From the NCBI GenBank assembly GCA_963169455.1, contig CAUJDW010000113.1, positions 1 through 64,000 on the forward strand: DNA of 64,000 bases, written 5' to 3'. Positions 39,164-48,400 of the stretch are shown piece after piece. Origin of the DNA: Bacteroidota bacterium. GTDB taxonomy: Bacteria; Bacteroidota; Bacteroidia; Chitinophagales; Saprospiraceae. Position 1 is the stretch's first letter, and each line of letters starts with the position of its first letter. A program made the translations under genes and the position numbers. The notes beneath the pieces were generated by a model. The model ran no database searches, was not told the origin of the DNA, and saw only the letters and a program-made list of their open reading frames with translations.

Positions 39164-42100
39164 CTATTCCACCACTACCCTCCGGTATGCCCGGCGCCCC
39201 CCGGTAGTGAGCTCCACTACATATACCCCGGCGGACAGGTGCGAAGCATCGAGCGTATATTGCCAGAAGCCTGTGTGGAAATCGCCCTGCCTGCTCAGTA
39301 AGCGCTGCCCCACCATATTCAGCAGGTGGAGTTCCAGTTCCGCGGCAGGTTTCCCTTCCAGGGTTATGGTGAACAGCCCGCGGTTGGGATTGGGAAAAAC
39401 AGACAGGCTTTCCACCCAGGATTCATCTGCCGTGCCGGTGGCAATCACCTCCACCCCTTCGGTAGCCTTGGCTTCCCCGCAACCGTTCGCAACAGTCAGC
39501 GTGATCGTATACTGCCCGCTGGCGGCAAAAGTGTGCGAAGGGAAAATTTCCGTACTGGTGGCGCCGTCCCCGAAATCCCAGAGATAGGCCCAGCCATCGC
39601 CGGTGCTAACAAAGTCGATTCCGATGTCCAGGCCCTGCTGGCTGAAGGTAAATTCCGCCACAGGTTCCGTTTCCACCCTGACCAATTCCATCCAGGAGGC
39701 GCTGTTCCCGCCAAATGCGTTGGATGCATGAAGGCTGGCGCTGTACAAACCGGGCTCACTGTAGGTCACCACCGGGTTTTGTTCACTGGAAACCATGGGG
39801 TCTCCGCCGGGGAAGGACCAGGACCAGCTATCAGGTTCTCCGCCACTATAACTGCCGTTGTATTGTACGGAAAATGGCGCGCAGCCGATGCTGTCGTTTA
39901 CCGAAATGGCCGGCTGCGGGGCTTCGCCGATAATGCTTACCACCTGCTCACTGGTATCCTGCCCGCAGGCATTGGATGCAATGAGCTGCACCGTGAAATC
40001 GCCTGCGCCGGGGAAATCGTGAACGGGTTCTTCTTCCACGCTGCTTGCTCCATCACCGAATAACCACAGGTAGGCGCCGGCATTGGAATAGGCATTCTCA
40101 AAGCTTGCCGTTATCCCATCCAGCGCGTAAGAAAAGCTGCCTTCCGGCGGCCCGGCCACCTTTACGAAATTCATCTTCGTCAGCGCCCCGCTCCCGGCGG
40201 GGTTGATGGCCACCAGGGTAACGGGGTATTCGCCGGGCATTTCGTAACTGACAACCGGGTTAGCCTCCGTAGAGCTTGCCGGCGCGCCCCCCGGAAACAG
40301 CCACTGGTAGCTTTCTCCGTTCACCGACTCATTTGCAAACTCCACGACAAGGGGGGCGCACCCCTCTGTGATGGATGCCGTAAAAGCGGCAACCGGCGCC
40401 GAAAGGCTTATGGTAACGGTATCGACGGCCGTCCCTTCCCCACATTCGTTGCCGGTTGTGAGCACCACCGGATAATTGCCCGGCGCGCTGTAGCTGTGTT
40501 CCGGGTTGGTTTCCAGGCTGGTGCCGCCATCGCCAAAGTCCCAAAAAGCGGTGCTGCCGTTCTGCGACGTATTGGTAAATTGAACACTGACGCCATTGAC
40601 TGCATATTCGAAGCCGGCCTGGGGCGGGCCGCCCACTGTTACTACCTGCACCGATGTATCGCTGCCCGCGGCATTGCCCGCGATCAGCGTGATCGTATAG
40701 CTGCCGGGGCTGCTGAAAGTGAAGGCGGGGCTCTGCTCCGAAGAGGATGCCGGGCTGGCCCCGGGCGCCGACCAATCCCAGCTGGTGGCATTGCCGCCCG
40801 CCTGCACGGCCGCCTGCACGGTGAAGGGGGCGCAGCCGCCCTCATCGCTGAGCACAAAAGCCGCCGTGGGCGGGGTGGTGATGGACACCTCCTGTTCCGT
40901 AGTGTCGTTGCCGCAGGCGTTGGTTGCGATGAGCACAATGGTGTACTGGCCGTCGGCCGAATAGCTGTGGGCCGGGGCAGTTTCCGTGCTGGTGGCGCCG
41001 TCGCCGAAGTCCCAGAAGTAGGCCGCAGCGCCCTGACTGGCGTTGCTGAGCTGGATGGCCGTTTCTCCCAAGGTATTGGACACCGAGAAGCCGGCCTGCG
41101 GCGGGCCGCCCACCGTTACTACCTGCACCGATGTATCGCTGCCCGCGGCATTGCCCGCGATCAGTGTTACGGTAAAGCTGCCGGCCTGAGGGAAGGATGC
41201 CGTCGGGCTGGCAAGGGTGGAAGTATCTGGCGCACCATTTTCAAAAATCCAGAAGAAAGTGGAGGCATTGGAACTGGAGGTATTGGTGAATTGCACTGCC
41301 AAAGGCACGCAGCCGAAAGACACGGTGGCGGTAAAGCCCGCTGAAGGCGGCGTCACGACCGCCAGGGCCTGCACCACTGTATCGCTTCCGCATTCATTGT
41401 TTGCGATGAGCGTGACGGAATAAAGGCCGTCGCCGGGGAAAGCATGTGTAGGGCTGGTTGCCGTACTGGTATCGCCATCGCCGAAATCCCAGTAATAACC
41501 ATTTCCGTTTGCGGTAGTATTGTTGAAAGCTGCCAGGGTGTCACCGGGAGTGTAATTGACGCCAAAACCTGCATCCGGCGCGCCATTGATCTGGATGAAG
41601 TTATTCTGTACCAGCGTATCTAGCGAACCCGCGCCATTATCGACGATGAGGGTGGCCTGGTAAAGGCCAGGCTGGTTATATATCACGGTGGGGTTGGCCA
41701 GGTTGGAGGATGCGGGATTACCGCCTTCGAAAAACCATTGCCAGGCTACGGGTTCGCCAACCGTTTCATCGCTGAAGGCGACGGCCAGCCCGGGGCAGCC
41801 GTTTTGCACATCGGCCGAAAAGGCCGCTTGTATGGGCTGCTCCACAGTGATGGCCTGGGAAACCGAAGCCTGCCCGCAGTCGTTCGTGGCCGTCAGGGTG
41901 ACGGTGTAGTCGCCGGCAGCAGCATAGGTGTGTGAAGTACTCAGGTCTGTACTGGAGCCGCCATCCCCAAACTGCCAGAGCACTTCGTCGGCATCGGAGG
42001 AAATATCGTCAAAGTAGGCCGTCAGGCCGTTGACATTATACAGGAATTCGGGTTCAGGCAAACCCTCCACTGTAATGTAGGCATTGCGGGAAATTGTCTC

Positions 42101-44335
42101 TGACCCGGCGCTGTTGCTGACAGTGAGCATTACGTTGTAAACGCCGGGCACATTGTAAACGACGGTAGGGAAAGGGTCATCGGAACTGGAAGGCAGCCCG
42201 CCTGGAAACTGCCACGACCAGCTATCCACCTCGCCCAGGGAAAAATCCTGGAAATTGACTTCCAGAGGAAAACATCCGCTGGTAACATCTGCAATGAAAT
42301 CGGGTGTCGGCGGCGCCAGCGGGATGCAATCGGCGCTGACCCGCACGTTATCGATATACATTCCGTTGCCGTGGCCGTTCACATTTTCAATTTTGATCCG
42401 GACATTGGATTGCCCTGCAAAAGCAGAAAGGTTGATCACCAGGCAATCGGCGCCAAAAGAGCCGGCGTAACACCAGTCGGTAGCCAGTGAAGGCACAAAG
42501 GGAGTGGTCAGGTCGGGCGCCGTGGAAAAATTGCCGCCGCCGTTTTCCTGGCCGGCAAAAACCTGGTGGGGGAAGGTTGCTCCGCCATCGGTGGAAACCA
42601 GGATTTTGAGCTGGTCGCTGCGCTGTGGGTTGAAGCGCCGGTAAGCATAATCCACCTGCAACACGATACCGGTCTGGCCTGAAAAGTTCAGGCTGGGCGA
42701 TACCAGGGCGTCAACGGCGCCGGGGCTGTTGTAGTAGTAGTTATCCATAAAGGCGGCCTTCGACCCATACTGCGTACCACCTACGGTGCGCAGTTCCCAG
42801 CCTTTGCTGTTGTCGGGGTTCAGCACCTGCCAGTTGCTCAGCCCGTTTTCGAATGTTTCGTAAAGGAGGTACTTCGCGCCATTGTTGTCCACCTGTATGT
42901 CGGTATTCAGCACGGTAAAATCGGAACCTCCGGCATTGGTGACTTCCAGGGTGACGGTATACAGTCCGGGGTTTGGGTAATAGACCACCGGGTTTGGCAG
43001 GTTGGAAGAAGCGGGAACGCCTCCGGGAAAGCCCCAGCTCCAGGAGACGGGGTTGTTTTCCGAAGCGTCGATGAAGGGGATAAACCCGCCCGGGCAAGCG
43101 TGCTCCACCGGCGCTTGGATGGCCGCTACGGGGGGTTGTGCACTCCCGCAGGCTCCGAAACAAGTACCCTGGCTGGCCTTGGCAGCGATGAAATTGTTGA
43201 TCGTCGAAGTAGAAGCCGTCGACCATTGGGTGGAGGCCGACACCGAGGGCGCCATGATGAAAGGGGAACCGGCGGCGTCGTGGCTTGCATTGAAATTGTG
43301 GCCAAACTCATGGGCCTGCAGGACGCGCAACAGCTCGGCATTGGTGGAAAAGCGCTGCAGGACGTTGTACTCCAGGTTGGAGCACAGCCCGCCTACCCAG
43401 GCCACCCCGATGACGTCGCCGGCCAGGTCCCGGTTCGTCCAAAGGGATGCAAGGTCTTTGGAAACGCCGAAGCCGCCGTTGTTGCCCCAGGTGGTGAAAG
43501 CCTCGAGCAGGTCACTGGAATTATTGGTGGATGGCCAGGGGTCGCAGCCCGAACAGGTGGAAACGAAATAGGCTACGGCGGCGAAGACGATCTGGTTATT
43601 GAATTCGTTGTCATAGTTGCTTTGCACGTTGTTCAAAACGCCAAGCATAAAATCCTCCGCTCCTGATGCGGAACCGAACACGCTGAAAAACTGAAAATCC
43701 GCCGCCAGCGCCACATCCACCTGATAGCAGTCCATAACGAGGCGCTCCATGGACGGGGCCGGCCGAATCGCTTCCGGGTGTTCATGCGCCTCATCCGTCC
43801 CGCATTTCAATGCCGGATTGTGGATGACGGCGGAAGCCGGATAGACGAGGTAATGGTCTTCCGGGTAGCGTTCGTCGAACAACCAGGCTGGTTCAATATA
43901 GTAGGTTTCGGCCCCAGCTTCCAGAAAACCGTAGATAAAGTGCTCGTTCAGGGTGAGGCGAACGCCGCCGCCGCCGGGCAGGAGCGCCTGTCCTTTATAG
44001 GTTCTCGTTTCCGAGCGCGCCGGGTACTGCAGCCCTTCCTCCGTTTGCAGGATAAGGGTGTAGTTTTCCGCCCGCACCTCATTGGGGGTGAGGGTGATGG
44101 GCCAGTCGTAGTCGCCGCCCAGCCTCAGATGTACATTGGCAGGGCCGGCGCCGGCGCCTTTGACATATTGGTGAAGGGCGGAAGCATCGATATGGTAAAC
44201 CCGGAAATCCGTGAAGGCCTGAACGAGCGCCTCAGATGCCCGGCTCTCAACTGCCTGCCCGCGGAAAATGGGCTGGGCGTTCAGCGGAAGGGACAGGAAG
44301 GGCAGGAAAAAAAAGAGTAAGCAGAATTTTTGCAT
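39164..44335 (-). CDS. Reprolysin-like (HExxHxxxxxH) metalloprotease with 13 PKD domains, choice-of-anchor/MAM-like domain and T9SS sorting domain (1723 aa)
   Basis: LQAHEFGHNFNASHD zinc motif; 13 PKD units (WSWGFPGG or WDFGDG type); SLSVFPNPNRGLFTITLEGK...GVYVVELTTGGRRAYRRVVVE. Confidence 0.93.
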   Translation of the reverse strand: MQKFCLLFFFLPFLSLPLNAQPIFRGQAVESRASEALVQAFTDFRVYHIDASALHQYVKGAGAGPANVHLRLGGDYDWPITLTPNEVRAENYTLILQTEEGLQYPARSETRTYKGQALLPGGGGVRLTLNEHFIYGFLEAGAETYYIEPAWLFDERYPEDHYLVYPASAVIHNPALKCGTDEAHEHPEAIRPAPSMERLVMDCYQVDVALAADFQFFSVFGSASGAEDFMLGVLNNVQSNYDNEFNNQIVFAAVAYFVSTCSGCDPWPSTNNSSDLLEAFTTWGNNGGFGVSKDLASLWTNRDLAGDVIGVAWVGGLCSNLEYNVLQRFSTNAELLRVLQAHEFGHNFNASHDAAGSPFIMAPSVSASTQWSTASTSTINNFIAAKASQGTCFGACGSAQPPVAAIQAPVEHACPGGFIPFIDASENNPVSWSWGFPGGVPASSNLPNPVVYYPNPGLYTVTLEVTNAGGSDFTVLNTDIQVDNNGAKYLLYETFENGLSNWQVLNPDNSKGWELRTVGGTQYGSKAAFMDNYYYNSPGAVDALVSPSLNFSGQTGIVLQVDYAYRRFNPQRSDQLKILVSTDGGATFPHQVFAGQENGGGNFSTAPDLTTPFVPSLATDWCYAGSFGADCLVINLSAFAGQSNVRIKIENVNGHGNGMYIDNVRVSADCIPLAPPTPDFIADVTSGCFPLEVNFQDFSLGEVDSWSWQFPGGLPSSSDDPFPTVVYNVPGVYNVMLTVSNSAGSETISRNAYITVEGLPEPEFLYNVNGLTAYFDDISSDADEVLWQFGDGGSSTDLSTSHTYAAAGDYTVTLTATNDCGQASVSQAITVEQPIQAAFSADVQNGCPGLAVAFSDETVGEPVAWQWFFEGGNPASSNLANPTVIYNQPGLYQATLIVDNGAGSLDTLVQNNFIQINGAPDAGFGVNYTPGDTLAAFNNTTANGNGYYWDFGDGDTSTATSPTHAFPGDGLYSVTLIANNECGSDTVVQALAVVTPPSAGFTATVSFGCVPLAVQFTNTSSSNASTFFWIFENGAPDTSTLASPTASFPQAGSFTVTLIAGNAAGSDTSVQVVTVGGPPQAGFSVSNTLGETAIQLSNASQGAAAYFWDFGDGATSTETAPAHSYSADGQYTIVLIATNACGNDTTEQEVSITTPPTAAFVLSDEGGCAPFTVQAAVQAGGNATSWDWSAPGASPASSSEQSPAFTFSSPGSYTITLIAGNAAGSDTSVQVVTVGGPPQAGFEYAVNGVSVQFTNTSQNGSTAFWDFGDGGTSLETNPEHSYSAPGNYPVVLTTGNECGEGTAVDTVTISLSAPVAAFTASITEGCAPLVVEFANESVNGESYQWLFPGGAPASSTEANPVVSYEMPGEYPVTLVAINPAGSGALTKMNFVKVAGPPEGSFSYALDGITASFENAYSNAGAYLWLFGDGASSVEEEPVHDFPGAGDFTVQLIASNACGQDTSEQVVSIIGEAPQPAISVNDSIGCAPFSVQYNGSYSGGEPDSWSWSFPGGDPMVSSEQNPVVTYSEPGLYSASLHASNAFGGNSASWMELVRVETEPVAEFTFSQQGLDIGIDFVSTGDGWAYLWDFGDGATSTEIFPSHTFAASGQYTITLTVANGCGEAKATEGVEVIATGTADESWVESLSVFPNPNRGLFTITLEGKPAAELELHLLNMVGQRLLSRQGDFHTGFWQYTLDASHLSAGVYVVELTTGGRRAYRRVVVE

Positions 44336-44681
44336 GACGCTTTTTCCAGTTTTGTAAAAAAAGAGCGATGATGATGAACCGTACTATATTTTGTTTTCAG
44401 GTGCCTTGGGGCAAGAATAACGGCGATTCTTCGTTTACAGGGCGCAGAATTTGCGTTGGGGATCAGGAAATTCGGGGAGGTTCGCCATTTTGGGGCATGA
44501 AATTAAGAGGAAAATGCAGATTGTAAAAATGCAAATTGATTTTGGGCGCCCGGCTTCTGTTTCCGGCAATTGCTAAGTTTTTGTTAAACCCGGCCCAACC
44601 GGGCAACCCGGGGGCTGTTTTGGGGAACAAACCACATGGGCAATTGTCATTTGCATAACGGCAAATTGCAACCAACAAAGC

Positions 44682-44689
44682 TATCTTTG
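44682..44689 (+). promoter_or_regulatory. TANNTTTG -7 element (TATCTTTG) upstream of the 44709 gene
   Basis: Perfect match to the -7 consensus, 20 bp before ATG; no clear -33 at the usual spacing. Confidence 0.4.
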
Positions 44690-44708
44690 TAAAAAATTCA
44701 AATAACCT

Positions 44709-45329
44709 ATGAAAAGGATCTTACCATTGAGCCTGCTGACGCTCGCCCTCCTGCTCGCATTTCAGGTGGACGGCTACAGCCAGCGTTCGAAAAAGAAAAA
44801 ATCGGAAACGGATAAGTACTTCGATGAAAGCGGCAGTTTTGCCAGCCGCCTCTGGTACGGCGGCGGGTTCACCCTGGGGTTTTCAGGCAACAGCTTCGAA
44901 AGTATTTTCCAGTTGGGGATTTCCCCAATGGTGGGCTATAAGATCACGGAGGAATTCTCGGTAGGGCCGCGCGCTTCTCTGGTGTACATTCTGTACCGCG
45001 CTGAAACGGGCACTATCAACGGGGTGGAGTCGGCTAATCTCTTCAACTATGGCCTGGGCGCTTTTACCCGTTTCAAGATCGCCCGCACAATCTTCGCCCA
45101 CGCGGAATACGGCTTCGACAACGAAGTGTCCACCCTCACCTACAATCCCACAAGCCGCGACTGGGAGGCAAACCGCCGGTTGACCAACAACGCCTTCATC
45201 GGCGGGGGGTACAACGACGGCAACGGCGTGTGGGGCTATGAAATTTATCTGCTCTACAACCTCCTGCAGGAGGAAAACTCCCTCGACCTGCCCTTCGATA
45301 TCCGGCTCGGTTTTACGTATAACTTCTGA
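44709..45329 (+). CDS. Outer-membrane beta-barrel protein
   Basis: Signal peptide; MVGYKITEEFSVGPRASLVYILYR; C-terminal DIRLGFTYNF. Confidence 0.8.
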   Translation: MKRILPLSLLTLALLLAFQVDGYSQRSKKKKSETDKYFDESGSFASRLWYGGGFTLGFSGNSFESIFQLGISPMVGYKITEEFSVGPRASLVYILYRAETGTINGVESANLFNYGLGAFTRFKIARTIFAHAEYGFDNEVSTLTYNPTSRDWEANRRLTNNAFIGGGYNDGNGVWGYEIYLLYNLLQEENSLDLPFDIRLGFTYNF

Positions 45330-45407
45330 ATGGTATAGGCCGTAAGCGCCATCGGCCACTTAACAACAGATACGCTTTCGCGCGCCATTGGCCCGCGTTC
45401 CATTAAA

Positions 45408-45440
45408 GAGGCCCGGGGTGTGACAACACCGCCGGGCCTC
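45408..45440 (+). terminator. Terminator hairpin between convergent genes
   Basis: GAGGCCCGGGGTGT-GACA-ACACCGCCGGGCCTC followed by GCCTTTTCTC. Confidence 0.75.
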
Positions 45441-45466
45441 GCCTTTTCTCAATTGGTGCGTAAATC

Positions 45467-48400
45467 TTACGGCCGCACGACGATCAGTTTTTTCGCTATC
45501 AACTCGCCGCCGTTGTTCAGGTAAACGACATACAGGCCGGCCTGCCAGTCGGCAATCCGAACCTCATAACGGTTCTCACCCGCCGTAGAGGAGACCTGCC
45601 TGTTTTCCATGGCCTGCCCTCTGCTGTCGAGTATCCGAAGCGTGCTCACCGGCTCGGCCTGCTCGCTGAGGACGAAGCTGACAACCAGTTGGTCGGTAGC
45701 CGGGTTGGGCGCCAGCTTCATGGATTGAATGGCTCCTGCAGCTACGCCGGGCTGCTCTTCCGCGATACCCGGGCTGCTGATCCGGTTGATAGTGACGAAG
45801 TTGTCGGACAAATCCCAGCAATCGTCAGTCAACACGGCGGTGGAAGCCGTGTCGCCCGCTACGGCCGTGATGGCGCCGGTATAGGCCAGGCCCCAGACGC
45901 GGCATACGCCGGCATCTCCACCCTCGAAATCTTTCGTGTCACCACTCATCAGTTCCAGGATGACGTTGTCGGCATCCGTTACCACGAAAGCATAAGGCGT
46001 ATTGGGTGATGCGCCCACCTTTATGAAAGTGATCTCGTCCGGAATGGAGTCACCGACGATGACATTGACCACGTCCTCGCCATTTTCCGTCAGCACCAAA
46101 CCGCCATTGGGGGCTTCGCGGATAACCGTCACATAGTTGGCCGACAGCTGATAACAATCGCTGGCTGCCTCTTCAGTTAGGATATCGTCGTTGAAACCCA
46201 GCAGCAGGTCGCCGTTCAGGGAGAGGCCCCAGACGCGGTAAATGCCGGGCGCGGCTCCTTCGAAGTCGATAAAGTTGCTCTCCACATCCGCCACGATCAC
46301 CCGGTTGCTGGCAGTGGTAATGACATACCGGTAGTTCGCATCCTCGCTTGTCGTGGTCATAATGACCAGGTCGGCGATGCCATCGGGGCAGCTATAGATC
46401 GTATCCTGCCCGAAAATGGTGGATACCGTGCCTCCGTCCACCTCGGGGCCTCTGTAAACCGTCACGAAGTTGGCTGAGAGCTCATAACAACTGCTGGACA
46501 GCGCTACCGCTGCTGCATCCTGCCCGATGATGGCGTTCAGGAATCCGGTATAGGAAAGCCCCCAGATGCGGTAGTATCCCACCGCCAGCGGCACGAAGTC
46601 GATCTCGCTGTCCTGGTATATGCCCAGCACGATGTTGCTGGTGTCGGTCAGCAGGTAAACGTAGGCATTGATAGCCGTGCTTGTCGTTTGCAGCGGAACG
46701 ATCCCGCTATCCGGGCCGGGGCAGACCTCGATATCGGTTTGGCCGTTGGAAGACACCATACCACCTTCCGGAAGGTCGCGGATGATGGTGATGGGCGCTG
46801 CGGCAAAATCATAACAACCGCTGGAGGGGGTTACGTCCGTGATCACGTCCCCGATATTCAGGGTCAATGTGCCGGTGTAGGAAATCCCCCATACCTTCGC
46901 AATGCCGGGGCCGGCCAGTTCAAAGTCGAATTCATCACCCGGAATGAAGCCGATGACTACATTATTTTCATTGGTGACGGCGAAGATGTAATCCGCATCC
47001 GTTGCCGATGTGGTGGTGAAGAACTGTAACAGGTCGGGCTGCCCGTCGCCCACGCAGAGGTTGAGTTCGTTGACGCCTACACCAAGGCTCGTAAATATGG
47101 TGGCTCCGTCAACGCCGGTGGCCGTGATCTCGAGGAAGTTATCCGTCAGGTCATAACAGTCCGTGGACAAATCCACATCGAAGATGTTGTCGCCCGGAAG
47201 CACGACGGGGTTGCCGGTGAAAGCCAGCCCGTACACCCGGAAAATGCCGGGAACGGCGTTGTTGAAATCAAATGCCGAGGTATCCAGGCCACTGATGATG
47301 AAATCATTCTCGTCGGTAACGATGAAGAGGTAATTGGAACTGGATGCGCCATCAACCACAAATTCGACGACATCCGGGAAAAGGTCCCCCACGCAGATCT
47401 CGATATTGACAGGGCCGGCGCCGGAGGAGATGAGCCCGGCTTCGGGGGCTTCCAGGATGACGTTGACGAAGTTGCCGGACAGGTCGAAGCAATCGTCGCT
47501 AAGGGCTACGGCGGCGGCGTCATCACCCGGGGCGGCAATGATGTTGCCGGTATAGGCCAGGCCCCAGATGCGCCTGACGCCTTCCGGCGTGCCGTCAAAG
47601 TCATAACTGTCGCCCGTGATCAGTTCCAATATGATGTTGTTCTCATCTGTAAGCACGTATGTGTACAGCCCTGCCGTGCCGCTGCTGTCCAGCGTGACGA
47701 TATCGGGATTGCCATCGCCGGGGCAGACATATACTTCGGTTGTGCCGTTGGAGCGGGAAACAGTCCCGCCTTCCGGATTGACCCGCAGCACGGTGATAAA
47801 GTTATCTGACAGGCTGAAGCAATCATCACTCAGCGCTACGGCGGCGGCATCATCCCCAACTGCGGCAGTGATGTTGCCGGAATAGGCCAGCCCCCAGATG
47901 CGGCAGATGCCGGCCGGCGCGCTGTCAAAATCAAAACTATCGCCGGCAGGCAGATCCAGAATGATGTTGTTCTCGTCCGTGATCACGTAGGTGTAGAGGC
48001 CCAGGGCGCCGCTGCTGTCAACACTGATAATATTGGGAATACCATCGCCCGGGCAGACGTAAACTTCCGTTTCGCCGGCATCGGTGGCCACCAGGCCCCC
48101 GACGGGCACCTGCCGGATCACCGTAACGAAGTTGTCGGACAGGTCGAAACAGTCGTCCGTCAGCGGAACGGCGGCGGCATTGTCGCCGGGCACAGCAATG
48201 ACGTTTCCGGTATAGGCCAGCCCCCAGACGCGGGAAATGCCAATACCCGCGATGTCGAAGTCCGCCATGTCGCTATCCAGAATGGAAGTGATCACGTTGT
48301 TTTCATCGGTGACCACGTAAGCGTACAGGCCAGCCGTGCCCGTGCTGTCAAAGCGGATGATATCGGGATTGCCGTCGCCCGGGCAGATGGCGACTTCCGT

